Assembly: GCA_032719365.1 (NCBI GenBank)
Contig: CM064866.1
Location: forward strand, 4,941,781 to 5,005,780
Direction: 5' to 3'
Source of the DNA: Prinsepia uniflora
Taxonomy: Eukaryota; Streptophyta; Magnoliopsida; Rosales; Rosaceae
Length of the DNA stretch: 64,000 nt
Below the pieces are notes generated by a model. It saw only the letters and a list, made by a program, of their open reading frames with translations. It was not told where the DNA came from and ran no database searches. The stretch's first letter is position 1. The number at the start of each line of letters is the position of its first letter. The position numbers and the translations under genes were made by a program. Below, in pieces: positions 33,842-45,259 of the stretch.

Positions 33842-34978
33842 CAGTCGGTTAGTTTGTGTGGACCCTCGTACGATGAGGTGGCCGATCGTCCTAGGAGGTA
33901 TCCTCAGGCCGATCGGCCTAGGAGGTATCCTCAGGCCGATCAAGTGCAACTTGGTTGCCAAGGTGAGTGGATGTAACCTTGGTCGGTCAGCTTGCGCAGA
34001 CCCTCGCACGATGAGGTGGTCGATCGACTTAGGAGGTGTCTTCAGGCCGAGCAAGTGCCACTTGGTTTCCAAGGTGAGTGGATGTCACCTTTGGTCGGTC
34101 AGCTTGCGCGGACCCTCGCACGATGCGGTGGACGATAGGCCTAGGAGGTGTCCTCAGGCCGAACAAGTGCCACTTGGTTGCCAAGGTGAGTAGATGTCAC
34201 CTTTGGTCGGTTAGCTTGCGCGAACCCTCGCACGATGAGGTGGACGATCGGCCTAGGAGGTGTCCTCAGGCCGATCAAGTGCCACTTGGTTGCCAAGGTG
34301 AGTGGATGTCATCTTGGTTGGTCAGCTTGCGCAGAACCTCGCACAATGAGGTGGTCGATCAGCCTAGGTGGTGTCCTTAGGTTGATCAAGTGCCATTTCG
34401 TTACCAAGGTGACTGGATCCTGTCACCTTGGTCGGTCAGTTTGCGCGGCCCCTCGCACAATGAGGTGGATGATTAGCCTAGGTGTCCTCAGGCCGATCAA
34501 GTGCCACTTGGTGCCAAGTTTAGTAAATGTCACCTTGGTCGGTCAGCTTGCGTGGACCCTCACACGATGAGGTGGCCGATCGGCCTAGGAGGTGTCCTCA
34601 GGCCGAACAAGTGCCACTTGGTTGCCAAGGTGAGTGGATGTCACCTTTGGTCGATCAACTTGCGCAGACCCTCGCACGATGAGGTGGCTAATCGGCCTAG
34701 GAGGTGTCCTCAGGTCGATCAAGTGCCACTTGGTTGCCAAGGTGAGTGGATGTCACCTTGGTTGGTCAGCTTGTGCAGACCCTCGCACGATGAGGTGGCT
34801 GATCAGCCTAGGAGGTGTCCTCAGGCCGATCAAGTGCCACTTGGTTTCCAAGGTGAATGGATGTCACCTTGGTTAGTTAGCTTGCGCGGACCCTCGTACG
34901 ATGAGGTGGCCGATCGGCATAGGAGGTGTCCTTAGGCCGGTCAAGTGCCACTTGGTGCCAAGGTTAGTGGATGTTAAG
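33842..34978. repeat. 112-bp tandem array, about 10 units
   Basis: Units of about 110-113 bp start GGTCGGTCAGCTTGCGC at roughly 33982, 34092, 34205, 34315, 34430, 34538, 34648, 34760 and 34871, with a partial unit from 33842. Each contains CTCGCACGATGAGGTGG and GGCCTAGGAGGTGTCCTCAG. The first unit contains an internal 27-bp duplication (GGAGGTATCCTCAGGCCGATC twice, less one base of overlap). Unit lengths are not multiples of three, so the long forward frames here are artefacts. In the element's orientation the array lies just upstream of the 3' LTR. Confidence 0.95.
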
Positions 34979-35114
34979 GGACACGAGATAGTGTGCTTTT
35001 AATGCTTGCTATTATCGAGGTGACCTTTCCACTAATCGATATAGTGTGCGATATTTTGACTGATCGACCATGGTTATAACAACTAGTTTTTTAATCGTGG
35101 TTAATTTGTGGTGG

Positions 35115-35121
35115 TATAAAT
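35115..35121 (+). promoter_or_regulatory. Possible TATA box of the antisense ORF
   Basis: TATAAAT lies 69-75 bases upstream of the ATG at 35190, on the strand of the antisense ORF. It is suggestive only. Confidence 0.35.
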
Positions 35122-35189
35122 GGGTTGGAGAAAATTTCACTTTTCATTTTACATCTGAGTGAATTTTGAGAGTGGTTGAGAGAGACACA

Positions 35190-36264
35190 ATGCCATTTCC
35201 GGCAAGCATCAAGGCGATTTCTGATCAACGTTCACGGTGGTGGTTACGGTGCTCATCTGAGAACAAACAAGGTATGCTGTTTTTTAACTCTTGATTTAGA
35301 TTCAGACGTTGGTTTTGGAAAGAACATGGTATGAACACGTATGAATGTTCGTGCCCTGACTTCTTGATTGTCTAGGTCGGTCATGTAGATGGGTCTTGTA
35401 TGTTTTCATTCTTAGGAGCTTTTTTTTTTTAATTGGTAGATGTTTTCTGAAGATTTTCAAGGCATGGAAAATCGGTTTGGGAATGTCTTCGAGGATGAAT
35501 CAACGACCAGCTCGGTCGTTTCGGGCACTTGGTTATAAAGGAGTCAGTTAGATTCGACGTCAGGGACATCTCGGCCAGAGGTGAATCTGAAGTCACAGGC
35601 TGAAGATGAGAGAGATTTAGAGGAAGTGCTTGAGAAATCTTTTGCCACTATACCGAAAAAGTCTATCTTGGCCAGTGGTGAGGCCGAGCAGATAATGGTG
35701 GATGTAGAGTCGGTCGACCAGACAATCATTTTCAAGGGGATACTGACTGTATCAGGCCTAAGACGAGGATAAGATATTGCTGGAACAAGTGATGAAGGTA
35801 CAACATCGAGGCCAGTGGTCATAGAGATTAATGTGGACTCGGCCATGAGGCAAGTGACCATTGCAACATCAATTTACCATATTGATCGTCAATGGAGTAT
35901 GATCAAGTGGGACGACATACATGTATACAGGGAGGCATTTCATGTGCCCGACTCAATGGTAATCAGGCTAAACGGGGAGAGAGACATGTCGAGTGACCCT
36001 CCTGAGCCTTGGACGACCTTCCACACGGACGTTTTCACACATGGGGTCGTCTTGCCCCTTCACCCTTGGTTTTAGAAGATGGTGGCCAACGTGGGGGTGG
36101 CCATCGGCCAGATCAATCCGAGCACCTGGATTGCTCTAACTGGCGTGTATACCGCATTTAAGCTAGCCGGGAAAAGGGAGCTGACATGGGGCCACATCAA
36201 CTGTTTATACCAGTTTCGAAGGGATACGATAGAGCTTACAGCGGAAGTGGATACTGAGAGGTAG
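35190..36264 (+). pseudogene. Antisense extra ORF (aORF) of the Tat-like element
   Basis: The plus strand is opposite to gag. An ATG at 35190 opens a 27-codon exon-like stretch ending in AACAAACAAG|GTATGC. A TTGGTAG|ATG at about 35433-35440 could be the matching 3' splice site. From 35440 one frame runs to 36264, broken only by TAA (35536-35538), TAA (35770-35772) and TAG (36073-36075). The conserved part near 36020-36230 reads FTHGVVLPLHPWF, then GQINPSTWIALTGVY. That resembles the putative gypsy-type transposon domain (Transposase_28-like) seen in plant Tat elements as an additional ORF. Function is unknown in the family. Three stops in one preserved frame point to former selection and later decay. 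The intron is inference. Confidence 0.6.
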
Positions 36265-36639
36265 AAGAAGAGGTCAATGGTGAGTCTGTGGCAGATCACA
36301 TCAGTGGAGATGCTCGAAATGTCGTCATAGGACTATGCGAATACCTCTGCATTTTCCTGGAGGAACTTGATGAGGGCAGAGTGGATGCTGGGCTTCAGCC
36401 TAGATCCAATTTGAACCTGGCAATCCTTGTGTACGTCGGAAAGAGGTATTGTCTCTGTCTCCTCCATAGGTTCTACTTGGGGCATATGTGCCAGGTCACG
36501 AGGGTCCTCCGGAGGTTTACCCCGGAGTTCCTCCATGTACTTGGGGTCTACAGGGTCGTCTCCAAGTGCCGTTTCTGTGACAAAAAGTGTCTTTGTCGCC
36601 TCTGGCACACACTAGCTTATTTTGGTGAGGGAGCTGGCG

Positions 36640-37060
36640 TAGGATGTCCTAGCGGAAAGCTGGTCTCCGTGTACCTAGCCTGTTCCAGCAAGTGTTGGGA
36701 ATTTCATCAGCAGTCGGTGTGTTGATACGATGGTTTGCATTTTGTTGAGTATGCCTTGCCCGAGGATCGCATTGTAGGCTGTCGAGCAATCGACTACGAG
36801 GAAAGTGGTGAGTGTGGTAGTAGTTTGAGGGTGGTGCCCATAGTGATTGGTAGAGTGACGGTACCCTTAGGAAAAACAGAGTCACCTAAAAAACCAAGAA
36901 GGGGCGTGACCTTGCGGTCCAAATCTTTCTCGTCCAAGCCCATCGACCGGAAAACTTCCCAAAAAAAACGTTGACTAAATTTCCGGTGTCAACGAGGATG
37001 TGGCCGATGTCGCAGTTGGACAACAATGCTCCGATGATGAGGGGATTGTCGTGTGTAAAC
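36640..37060 (-). pseudogene. Aspartic protease remnant of the Tat-like element
   Basis: The minus strand reads GALLSNCDIGHILVDTGNLVNVFW in short segments around 36970-37045. DTGN stands in place of the usual DTGS active site, and an YNAILGQGIL segment typical of gypsy proteases lies near 36740-36780. The frame is broken by stops. Below this, to 36265, minus-strand sequence has further coding-like fragments but no RT motif. Confidence 0.6.
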
Positions 37061-37254
37061 ATGATACCTCTTTCTTCTTCAAAAAAAAAAGTGATCGTCT
37101 GCCATTCGAACTTTGCTAACTTTCCGGGACGGCTAGCGTCAATGCTAAGTACTTGCTGGATTGACTGTGAAGCTGTACGAAAGTCTTTTCTTGCTCGGTT
37201 GGATGTAATGGGGGAGGACAGGGTTGGCCCTTCGCTGATGGTGTTGATTTAGTG

Positions 37255-38620
37255 GCGTGTCGGGGCAGCCTATACTGGGGGTAGGAATTGTTTGAGTCTG
37301 CCTTCATGAACAAGTTGCTCGACGATGTCCTTGAATGCGATACATTCTTCGATGGTATGACCATTGTACTTGTGGTACTAGCAGAAGGCTTCCTTGTTGA
37401 CGATAGCATGGTAGTTGGGGGTCCTAGGATTGGCCTTCGGGATCATCTATTCCACATTCAAAAAAACTTTGTCAAGGGTGGTATTCATAACAGTGTAAGT
37501 CTCAAAGCGACGTTTGGGCCCTGAACAATCGCCTATCAATCCCCGACCCTCGTGGGCATTGTTTCCCCGCCGATAATCTCGATCATTACAATAGAACCAG
37601 TTCAGAGCTGCATCCGTGAGGGTGGAGCTGAAGATGAAGCATTGTTCGTCCTCCGAGACATCCCGGTATGCCAGAGCAGAGGTGTAATTGTTCCAGTGGG
37701 TGTTGGGGTCTCCCTTCCCCGTGTACAAGGCGATCTTTAAGGTTTTACTCCCGTCTTGTGCCAAGATCGGAGGATCCTATTGGAGAAAGAATCAGGGTTG
37801 GATTTCTTCAAGGCTGCGCCTTATTCTTATCTTCATTTTCTTCCAGGGCACATATTCTCCTCAAGAAGACTTCGTTGTCCTCGTTCTGAGGGGTGGGTTG
37901 GCTGGCGTGGTGTTCGGTTGGTCTCCTGCTCCAGTCCTGGTAGCCTTTCTTTTCTTGACCACGGGAGTAACTGCTTGTTATGGAGTCTGTCTCGTCCGTA
38001 TAACAGTTCTCTCGTGGGTGAGCTTCGCCCTTTCGGGTTGCTTGGCAACCTCCGTTGTTCACTACTCGGCCTGAGTTCTTAACAGTGACCTAGCGGTCAT
38101 TAGAACTGGACTGGCGTGATTCTGAAGTCTTCCGATCAGATGCCTCGTAGGTGAGCCTAGCTAGAACTACTTGTCGTTCCTCCAGCAGCTACCAAGCGTC
38201 CCTATAGATCTTGGTTCCCGAGGGCCCAATGTTAGATGGCTGGATGAGGAGTCATCCAGAAGAGGTGGGGTTCGCCCGGGGCTGTTGTTTCCTTGGTCGG
38301 TTCGGCGAGCACCTTTTGACTACCACTTAAGCGGTATGCCACTGCTCGGGCTGAGGCTCCTCAGCCTGATATTAGTATGCTGGACCCTTCCCCCGTTGGC
38401 CTTCGCGCTGGGACATCCTTGCGATGGCAAGGGTACTCGTGTATTGCTCAGCTAGATATTGGTTCTTGTCGTCGATTTTGGCATTGTGGGCTTTTAGCGC
38501 AGCCACTTCGTTCATTAGGTCGTCGAATGTTTAACGGTAGGCATCAGGGACGTTTCCCATTGGGTTCCCTTGAGGAAATGGGGTGTGGTTGAGGTCTCCT
38601 TCGTTTCATTCTTCTGACAT
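37255..38620 (-). pseudogene. Gag remnant of the Tat-like element
   Basis: The probable start is an ATG on the minus strand at 38620, 84 bases inside the right LTR. A capsid segment at 37764-37447 reads LYTGKGDPNTH...DVSEDEQCFIFSSTLTDAALNWF, a retrotransposon gag domain. The nucleocapsid-like motif at about 37400-37260 reads C-stop-YHKYNGHTIEEC followed by GRLKQF, the C-H-H-C motif typical of Tat gag. A TAG at 37378-37380 and several frame changes break it. The N-terminal portion (38620-37770) is Gln/Asn/Arg-rich. Gag assembles the particle; here it is inactive. Confidence 0.7.
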
Positions 38621-38683
38621 GGTGCTGGGCACGATTCGGGACGGCTGATCTGGTGGATGAGAGCGTGGGTGTGTTGTTTCACT

Positions 38684-38703
38684 TCCCACAGACGGCGGCA
38701 ATC
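38684..38703 (-). other. Primer binding site of the Tat-like element
   Basis: Read on the minus strand this is GATTGCCGCCGTCTGTGGGA, immediately after the 5' LTR (38704-39318). The GCCGTCTGTGGGA core is a common plant gypsy primer site, and it fixes the element's orientation as minus. Confidence 0.75.
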
Positions 38704-39318
38704 TGTTGATGTAAGAAATGGATCAACTTAGATTTGCCTTGGTGAGCTCCTTGGCTGCTCCTTTCGGGGTAGTGAGACCTACACAGGGAGAAGGTAAGGG
38801 CAAAGGGACATCGATATGGTGTCGGCCTAACAGTCTCCGATGCTTAAGTAAGTTTAAGTGGGGAGGTTACTATAGAAATTTAGGCAGCATGAGGGTAAGA
38901 TTGTCATTACCTTTTTGGAAGGGGATGCCTTTCTATTTATAGTAGCATTGAATGTTTTTGTTGGTGTTTGTCAATGTGGGATAAATGTTGCTGCCTTTAG
39001 AAGCTGTCAGGTGTCCTGTGGTGGTCCTGGGCAGCATTTATGACTTGTTAGTGGGTCCGGTCGACCAGATCTGAGCGGCTTAGGCAGAGTCGGTCTCTGG
39101 TTGGTTTGTAAGAAGACCAATTATTTGTAAGGCTGATCTGCCGGTCGGACAGTCGGATGCGATCTCCCCAGGTTGTGAGGGCCTTGCTGGCCTGGTCTGG
39201 GATGTTTGTAGGCTGGCTGATCAGACGTGGCTGGTTAGCTTTGAGCTTGGTATTTGTGAGCTCGTTCAAGGCAGGTCAACTTGGTGCTTAGTCAGGTCGA
39301 CTAGTTTAGGTATGAACA
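38704..39318 (-). repeat. 5' LTR (minus orientation) of the Tat-like element
   Basis: This 615-bp LTR is the homologue of 33009-33617. It is bounded by the primer site on its left and ATGGC on its right. Confidence 0.9.
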
Positions 39319-39554
39319 ATGGCAGATATGGGTCATTGATTACTCAAAAGGATAAACTTAAGAGGAGAACTTATTCGCAACTAGGGGAAGATTCATATTC
39401 TAATTTTCAGAGAGGTCAATAATATATATTTGTGTGCTTTTTTTTTTTAATTTTTTGATGTATTATATATTACGTTATATATTTATTTGTTACTTACGTA
39501 TATGAGTTGATTAATTTTTTTTTAAAATTAATAAGGATTGTATTATATTATGTA

Positions 39555-41029
39555 TGTAATGACCTGTAAATTTGATAAATGTAGTTTAAAAAATTTTAAG
39601 CGGAAATTGACTATTTTGCCTTTGTTTGCAATTAAAGTTCAAAAATTCAACTTTTTAGTTGGAGGACTTTTGTATATTTATCTAGGACCGTTACGTAGGT
39701 CTCAAAATTTTGAGTCCATAGACAAACGACACGACGAAATTGAAGACCGTACAGTCGAGTTACAGTTCTAAACCAGACTTTACGAAGTACATTCGAGTGT
39801 ACGAGATTTAATGTGAGGTTGTTTGAAGATAATGGCTGAGCAAATAGTTATTTTGGGTGGATTAGTTAAACGGTGACATGTGTCACCTTTGAATTGTTAC
39901 AACACCCTAATCTTGGGTGTGCGTGTGAATGAAGAGCAAGCGAAAATGCTTGTGGGTTTTAGAGCAAAAGCTTGAAGGGAAGAAATGAGAGAAGAGGGAG
40001 AGAGGAGGGGTAAACTAGAACGATAAAAAAAAATGGAGGAAAGAGAAGAAAAGAACCATGAAAACCTGAAGTAGTAGATGAACTAACCAGAAACACCACC
40101 AAAACCTATCTTCCCTTAAAATTTATGTTTCAAATTCAAACGTTAAATTTTGAAACCAAGGTCCCTCCTTGGGCCTAGGTGATCAAACCTGACTCAAGTT
40201 TGAGGAGATTGGACACAAGGAACATCCAAAACCAGAGGTTCGAAAGGTAGCCGGAACTTCGTACCTTCTCTCGTGAATTTGAGGTACCAATTTTTTGTGT
40301 TTTTGAAGCTATATTTATGTTCTTGGGATTTATTAGAGTATAATTGACGTTTAACATGTGAAAAATGGTTGCAAATGGAAGAAATAAGACGGGTACCATT
40401 ATCCAGATCAGGACATAGTTACAGGGTTTGAGGTTGACTCGACGAAAGGTAAAAGATAACTGAGGCACGTCGGGCTTGTAGTGCACATGGCAGCTGCTTC
40501 TCGGCAGTCCATTAGCTTGTGGCGGCATATGGCGGCTTTCCTCCAGCCATAATCAACATGAATTTTCATCTTTATGATGTTATGGATCTAGTGGCACATG
40601 TTTTGAGTCGATTAGCCATAATTTAGGGGTAGTTTTGTATATTCAAATTGAAGGTACTTCTAATTAAGACACGTGTGGATCTTCCAGGGGTTTGGGAGTT
40701 AAAATATAGATTCCTTATATGATTTTGATATTGGGATATGACTCGGAAAGAGTCGTAATATCGTATTAGGTATTGGGAAGAGCGAGAGAGCGGGGATATG
40801 TGATTAGGACTTAGGAAGGATCAAAATATTGGGTTATACTCTTCGTCGGGGTCAATGGGTTCATGTGAACGGTGATCCTAAGAGGACAAATGTGGTTATC
40901 CCTTATCTGATAGGTTTTGATATATTATAGGTCATTATTCAAAGGGCATTTTTAGAACTTTAGTTTAGCTGTCAGTTGAGAGCAGGACCTTTGACGATTA
41001 TCAAAGCATTTTCAGAAGAGGTCTTGTGA
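39555..41029 (+). repeat. Old gypsy LTR (second family), 5' part with a primer-site-like end
   Basis: It starts TGTAATGACC and shares the GGACCGTTACGTAGGTCTC, CATAGACAAACGACACG and GGTGACATGTGTCACC landmarks with copies at 46532 and 48331. It ends GGTCTTGTGA, and TTGGTATCAGAG follows at 41031-41042. LTR-middle sequence then resumes (41112 onward), so the end and primer site appear to come from a second copy. It is strongly diverged, with no genes. Confidence 0.7.
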
Positions 41030-41111
41030 ATTGGTATCAGAGTGAACCAGTTATACTGTCTTTGGGATTTAAGTGGAGCATACTCTCTAAATTGAGTTGT
41101 TAGGACATACA

Positions 41112-43006
41112 GTAAGTGGACATTATTTTATAAACTGTGATGCATGCATATTTAAATGTTTTAAATGTTATATTGCATGATATGAGTTGCAATGGGCTAA
41201 ATAAATGATTATAAATGATATTTATTATTTGGATGATTTCTTGATTTAGAATATTTGTTCAGGGTGTGATTCTAGACACATGTTTTACGGATTTTGTGGA
41301 AACAATGTTTTGAACTTAGGCCTGGTTTTGAGAAGTTTTGACTTAGGTTTTGAGTCAAGGATCTGTTTTAAAAACAAGGTTATTGAATTTATTCCATGAA
41401 GTAGTTTCCCCATGTTGTTTTTCATTGTATACCGTCCTCAAGGGATATTGTGATTTTCTAGACTAGCACCACGAAATGTGTCTCTGCTAGATTTTGGGTG
41501 CTATATCTTTCTGGACTAGCATTATGGAGTGTGTCTCCACCAGTTCCTAGGGGTATCACTGTTTCTAAGATGGTTGAAGGTTAGCATGTTTCCTATGTAG
41601 CTGAAAATTCGGGGAGTTACACAGACAGTCGAAACTCGAGGTTTTTCCTAGGAGATCGAAGCTTGGGGGAGGAAGGGGGGGGGGGGGGGGTGTAGTTTTC
41701 CAAATGGCTATAACTCAGTGTATTTCCCAGATAGGTGAATCTTGGGGTAGTTTCCCAGACGGTCAAAGCTCGGGGTTCATCCTCCAAAGGTCGGGGGTAG
41801 TTTCTTAGACGGTTGCAACTTGAGGTGTTTCCCAGACAGCTGAATCTTAGGAGTAGTTTCCCAGATGATCGAAGCTCGGGGTTCTTCTCTGACGACCAAA
41901 GCTTGAGGTCAGTTTCCCAGATGGCTGCAGCTTAGGGTGTTTCCTAATCAGGAAAAGCTTGGGGTAGTAGTCGAAGTTCGAGGTTCTTTCTAGATGACAG
42001 AAAATCGAGGGTAATTTTCCAAACGGTTGCAGGTCGGGGTGTTTCTAGAAAATCTAAGCTTGAGGGTAGTTTTCCAGATGGTTGAAGTGCATGATTCTTA
42101 CCAGACAACCTTTGTTCGGGGGTAATTTTCTTGACTGCTGGAGTTCGAGGTATTTCCTAAACAGCTAAAGTGTGAGGGTAGTTTCCCATGGGGCGTATAG
42201 GGCATGTGGGAGCTGCTACCTAGCCGTCCACTGGCATGTGGAAACACATAGCGGCTTTCCTCCAGTGTCGACTGAAATCACTTTTCATTTTTACGGTATT
42301 ACAACCCTATTTCTACAAGTTTTGAAGTGAACAAACATCATTTAGGGGGTAACATGATTAAACGAGATTTAGGTGAGATTGGTTTTGGATGTTCACTGTG
42401 AAAAAAATCAGACGATTCAAAGATTTTTGGCATGGATTCGAGCTTAGAAAGGTACATATCTAAATTCTAGGTGCAATTCCAAATTTGTATGTGAAATTAT
42501 GGTCTAAACCAGTCACTATGGACTGCGATGACGATAGTGGTCTAGTCGCCTCTCTAGCAAGACTTCAGCAGTTGGACCAGCTATTAAGTCTGACTAATGC
42601 CGTCAAGTCTTGAGGAAATATGATAGTGGAGTTTGCATATTTTGTTAAATACTAGCAGTGTCATAAGTAATCTAACGTCGTTAAGTCTAAAAGGATATTC
42701 TAACTCTGTATTCCGTCTTGCAAAGCCAGCGTGGTCAACATGTGTGACCTCCGGTCGACAGGTGAAGGCCGAGGCGATTTTGAAACCTTTGACTAGTGCG
42801 TGACAGTGCGTAGGGTAGTCTCTTGGCCCATGGCGGCACATGGCCCTGGTTTTGGGATCTTTCGAATTGTTTTAAACACGTTTGGGACCCGTTGAAGTCA
42901 TTTAAGCATCGTGTTGGGAAAACCTAGTGGGGTTTTTCTTAGATTTTGGTTTGTAAGTTGTTAGTAAATTTTATGAATGATTTTAATAGGGTTATATCAG
43001 ATTGGA
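41112..43006 (+). repeat. Old gypsy LTR (second family), middle part with minisatellite
   Basis: GTAAGTGGAC at 41112-41121 starts the middle of an LTR. TGCATGCATA follows, and then a degenerate minisatellite (41580-42200). From 42200 on the text matches 40480-40560 and 47460-47540 (GCGGCTTTCCTCC). A run of 16 G occurs at 41675-41690. No coding sequence was seen. Confidence 0.65.
41580..42200 (+). repeat. Degenerate approximately 29-bp LTR minisatellite
   Basis: About 20 variants of a GTTTCCCAGACGGTCGAAGC - TCGGGGTA unit occur in tandem. Related short arrays are at 44590-44820, 45375-45480 and 49440-49720 in sister LTRs. Confidence 0.8.
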
Positions 43007-45259
43007 TGTAACATCTTGAAAATTCGGCAAAGGTAATTTCGAGAATTTGAAAGGGTATTGACGTTTTTACCCTTATATTTATGTGGTCAAAAGTTGAATG
43101 TCTACTCAGATTACTATTTGAACTTTTCGTGAGGACTATTGCGTAGGTCTCGGTGTCCTGAGTCTATAGACAGGTGGCACATCGAAATCAAAGTTTAACG
43201 AGTTTGATATGGATCTGAATTGACCATGAGTGTTTTGGTAATTTTGACTACATGAGCATTTTGGTCTTTTAAGTGAAAAGGTTAGTCAACAGTTTTTACC
43301 ACAATGTCTAAATGGGATGGTGACACGTGTCACCGTCCTGATTATATTAGTGGCACCTTGTTGTGGTCGTGTGCGTGCGTGCGTGCGTGTGTGATTGTTT
43401 GTGGTTGTATGTGTGTATGTTATGTGACACCTGAAAACCCAAGTACCCAACCCTTCATCCATGGAATTGAAGAAAGGATGATTGAGAGAGAAAGAGAGAA
43501 AAGCAAAACAAACGAAAGAAAGAAGAAAGAGAAAAAGAACAGAGAAGAGGGCTCAAACCAAAAAACCCAGAAGAAAACCTGAACTCCACCGTGGAACCTT
43601 GAATTTGAACTTCGATTTTGGATATTTAATTAGTGAAATTAAGATCACTATGATGATCCTTGACTCTTGGTGATCATAATTAAGTCAAAATTTGATGGAA
43701 TTGGATGAGGGGAGGCTTGAAATTGGGGTTTGAAAGTTAGCTGAAAGTGAAGGGATCGAGTCCTTGAATTCAAGGTGAGGAATTCACGTTCTGAGGCTAT
43801 AGAACTGTTTCTGGTGTTTAGTAGGTAAATTTTGATGTTTAAAACGTGATGATTGGACGTGAAAATGCAATTTCTGGACCTCATCAGGTCGTCTGGGTCG
43901 AGTCCTACGCGTAAACTCGCGGGTCGATCCGGCAAGAGGCTAGGGGTCACCTGCGGAGGGCGTGTGAAGCCCATATTCAGGGAGGTGACAGTGAAACGTG
44001 GGGTTCGTGCTACCCTATCTTGAGATGTGGCGAACATGTCTTTTTTATCTTTTTAATGTAAGGGCATTTTAGCCCAGGTTTCAAGTCGATCAGATATTGT
44101 CTCATGGTAGTTTTGTGTGTCTGAAGTGTTATGTTATGTTTTAAATAAATATTTCCTAGGAAAATTAGGGGATTTTAATGTGAGATTATTCTGGACGTTA
44201 GTGACCCTTAGTGGTGGTTTTTGATAAGCCAAATAATTCCCGAAATTTCAAAGAAGCGTAGAGTTCGAGGTTAAGCTGCTTGGACAGTCAGTGAATGGAC
44301 TTTTGTTTTATAAGCTGCAATGCATGTATAGTTAAATATTTTAAATATTTTATTACATGAATTGAATTAAAATGATTTGAATAATGATTGGAATTGATTG
44401 TGGGATGATTTTCAGGATATTTTAGCTGGTTTTGGACAGTGATATTTACAGTATTGCAGACGCTGTGTTTTGGATTCAGGCTAGGTTTGAAAATAGTATT
44501 TTTACGTGGAATGTGAGTCAAGGATTTTTTTTTTGAAAGAAAGGTTTTGGATTTAGTTCTTGGATGATTTTCACTGTTGTTGTAATGAGTTCCCAAATGA
44601 TCGAGGCTAGAGATGTTTCCTAGACGACCAAAGCTTGGTGTTGTTGTGTTCTCAGGTGACCGATGTAAGGGGCGTTTCCTAAACGTTTCCCATGAAGTTG
44701 AAGCTAGGGGTATTCCAAGAATGGTTGATACTCGAGGTTATCGCTATGGCCATTGTAATTGTTCTCAGCCAGTTGAAACTCGGGGTGTTTCCCTGATGGC
44801 TGATGCTCGAGGGAGTCGATATGTGATTTTGAATTGGTTATTGATAATGGTATCTAGGTTGTGTGATACATTGATGAATGGGGTTTTTAGGGAAATGTGG
44901 GCCACGAGCTTTTGATGATTTGGGGGTCCCACTATTTATGATGTGAATTGAAATGAAATGCAGTTGCTTATATTTTATTATATGCATGCATGTTTTATAA
45001 TTGGAGGTAAAGTTTATTTTTGAAATGTATTTTCAAATGTTTATTTTTGTCCACTCACACCTTTATTGATGTCTTGTTGACCCTACATGTCGTTGCACGA
45101 AAATTGAGGCTAATTTAGAGGCGGGGGCATGACTGGGACATAATACGATTATACTTTGTCTAATAAGTGTTAAGGGAATTTTTGAAACTTAGGTTGATTT
45201 GTTAGATAGGAGTAAGACCAAACTCGGTTATCAAAGCATTTTTGGGAGGGGTCCTATCA
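43007..45259 (+). mobile_element. Solo LTR (second family), 2253 bp, TSD TTGGA
   Basis: It starts TGTAACATCTTG and ends GGTCCTATCA, with perfect TTGGA at 43002-43006 and 45260-45264. The box pair is present as GTGAATGGAC (44291-44300) and GTCCACTCAC (45049-45058). It is inserted inside an older LTR copy whose text continues across the TSD. There is a GTGC/GTGT simple repeat at about 43370-43395. No gene. Confidence 0.88.

Larger units (their letters stand above)
33009..39318 (-). mobile_element. Tat-like Ty3/gypsy element (gag-protease plus antisense ORF), near-TSD ATGGT/ATGGC
   Basis: LTRs at 33009-33617 and 38704-39318 are in direct orientation. Read on the minus strand they start TGTTCATACC and end CATCAGCA/CATCAACA. 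The flanking ATGGT (33004-33008) and ATGGC (39319-39323) match at 4 of 5. A minus-strand primer site of the GCCGTCTGTGGGAA type adjoins the right LTR. Gag and protease remnants are on the minus strand, an extra ORF on the plus strand and a tandem array near the minus-strand 3' end. RT, RNase H and integrase are absent. This layout fits the Tat lineage, some members of which carry antisense ORFs and repeat-rich 3' regions. Confidence 0.88.

Noticed and set aside
34078..34935. Long forward frames (100-144 codons)
   Set aside because: Products of the 112-bp tandem array; unit length is not a multiple of three and the frame drifts.
33842..34978. CRISPR-like array
   Set aside because: Units are contiguous 112-bp repeats without unique spacers, and the DNA is plant nuclear.
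36288..38592. Several 60-145 codon forward frames
   Set aside because: Opposite to the gag and protease remnants, whose motifs are on the minus strand.
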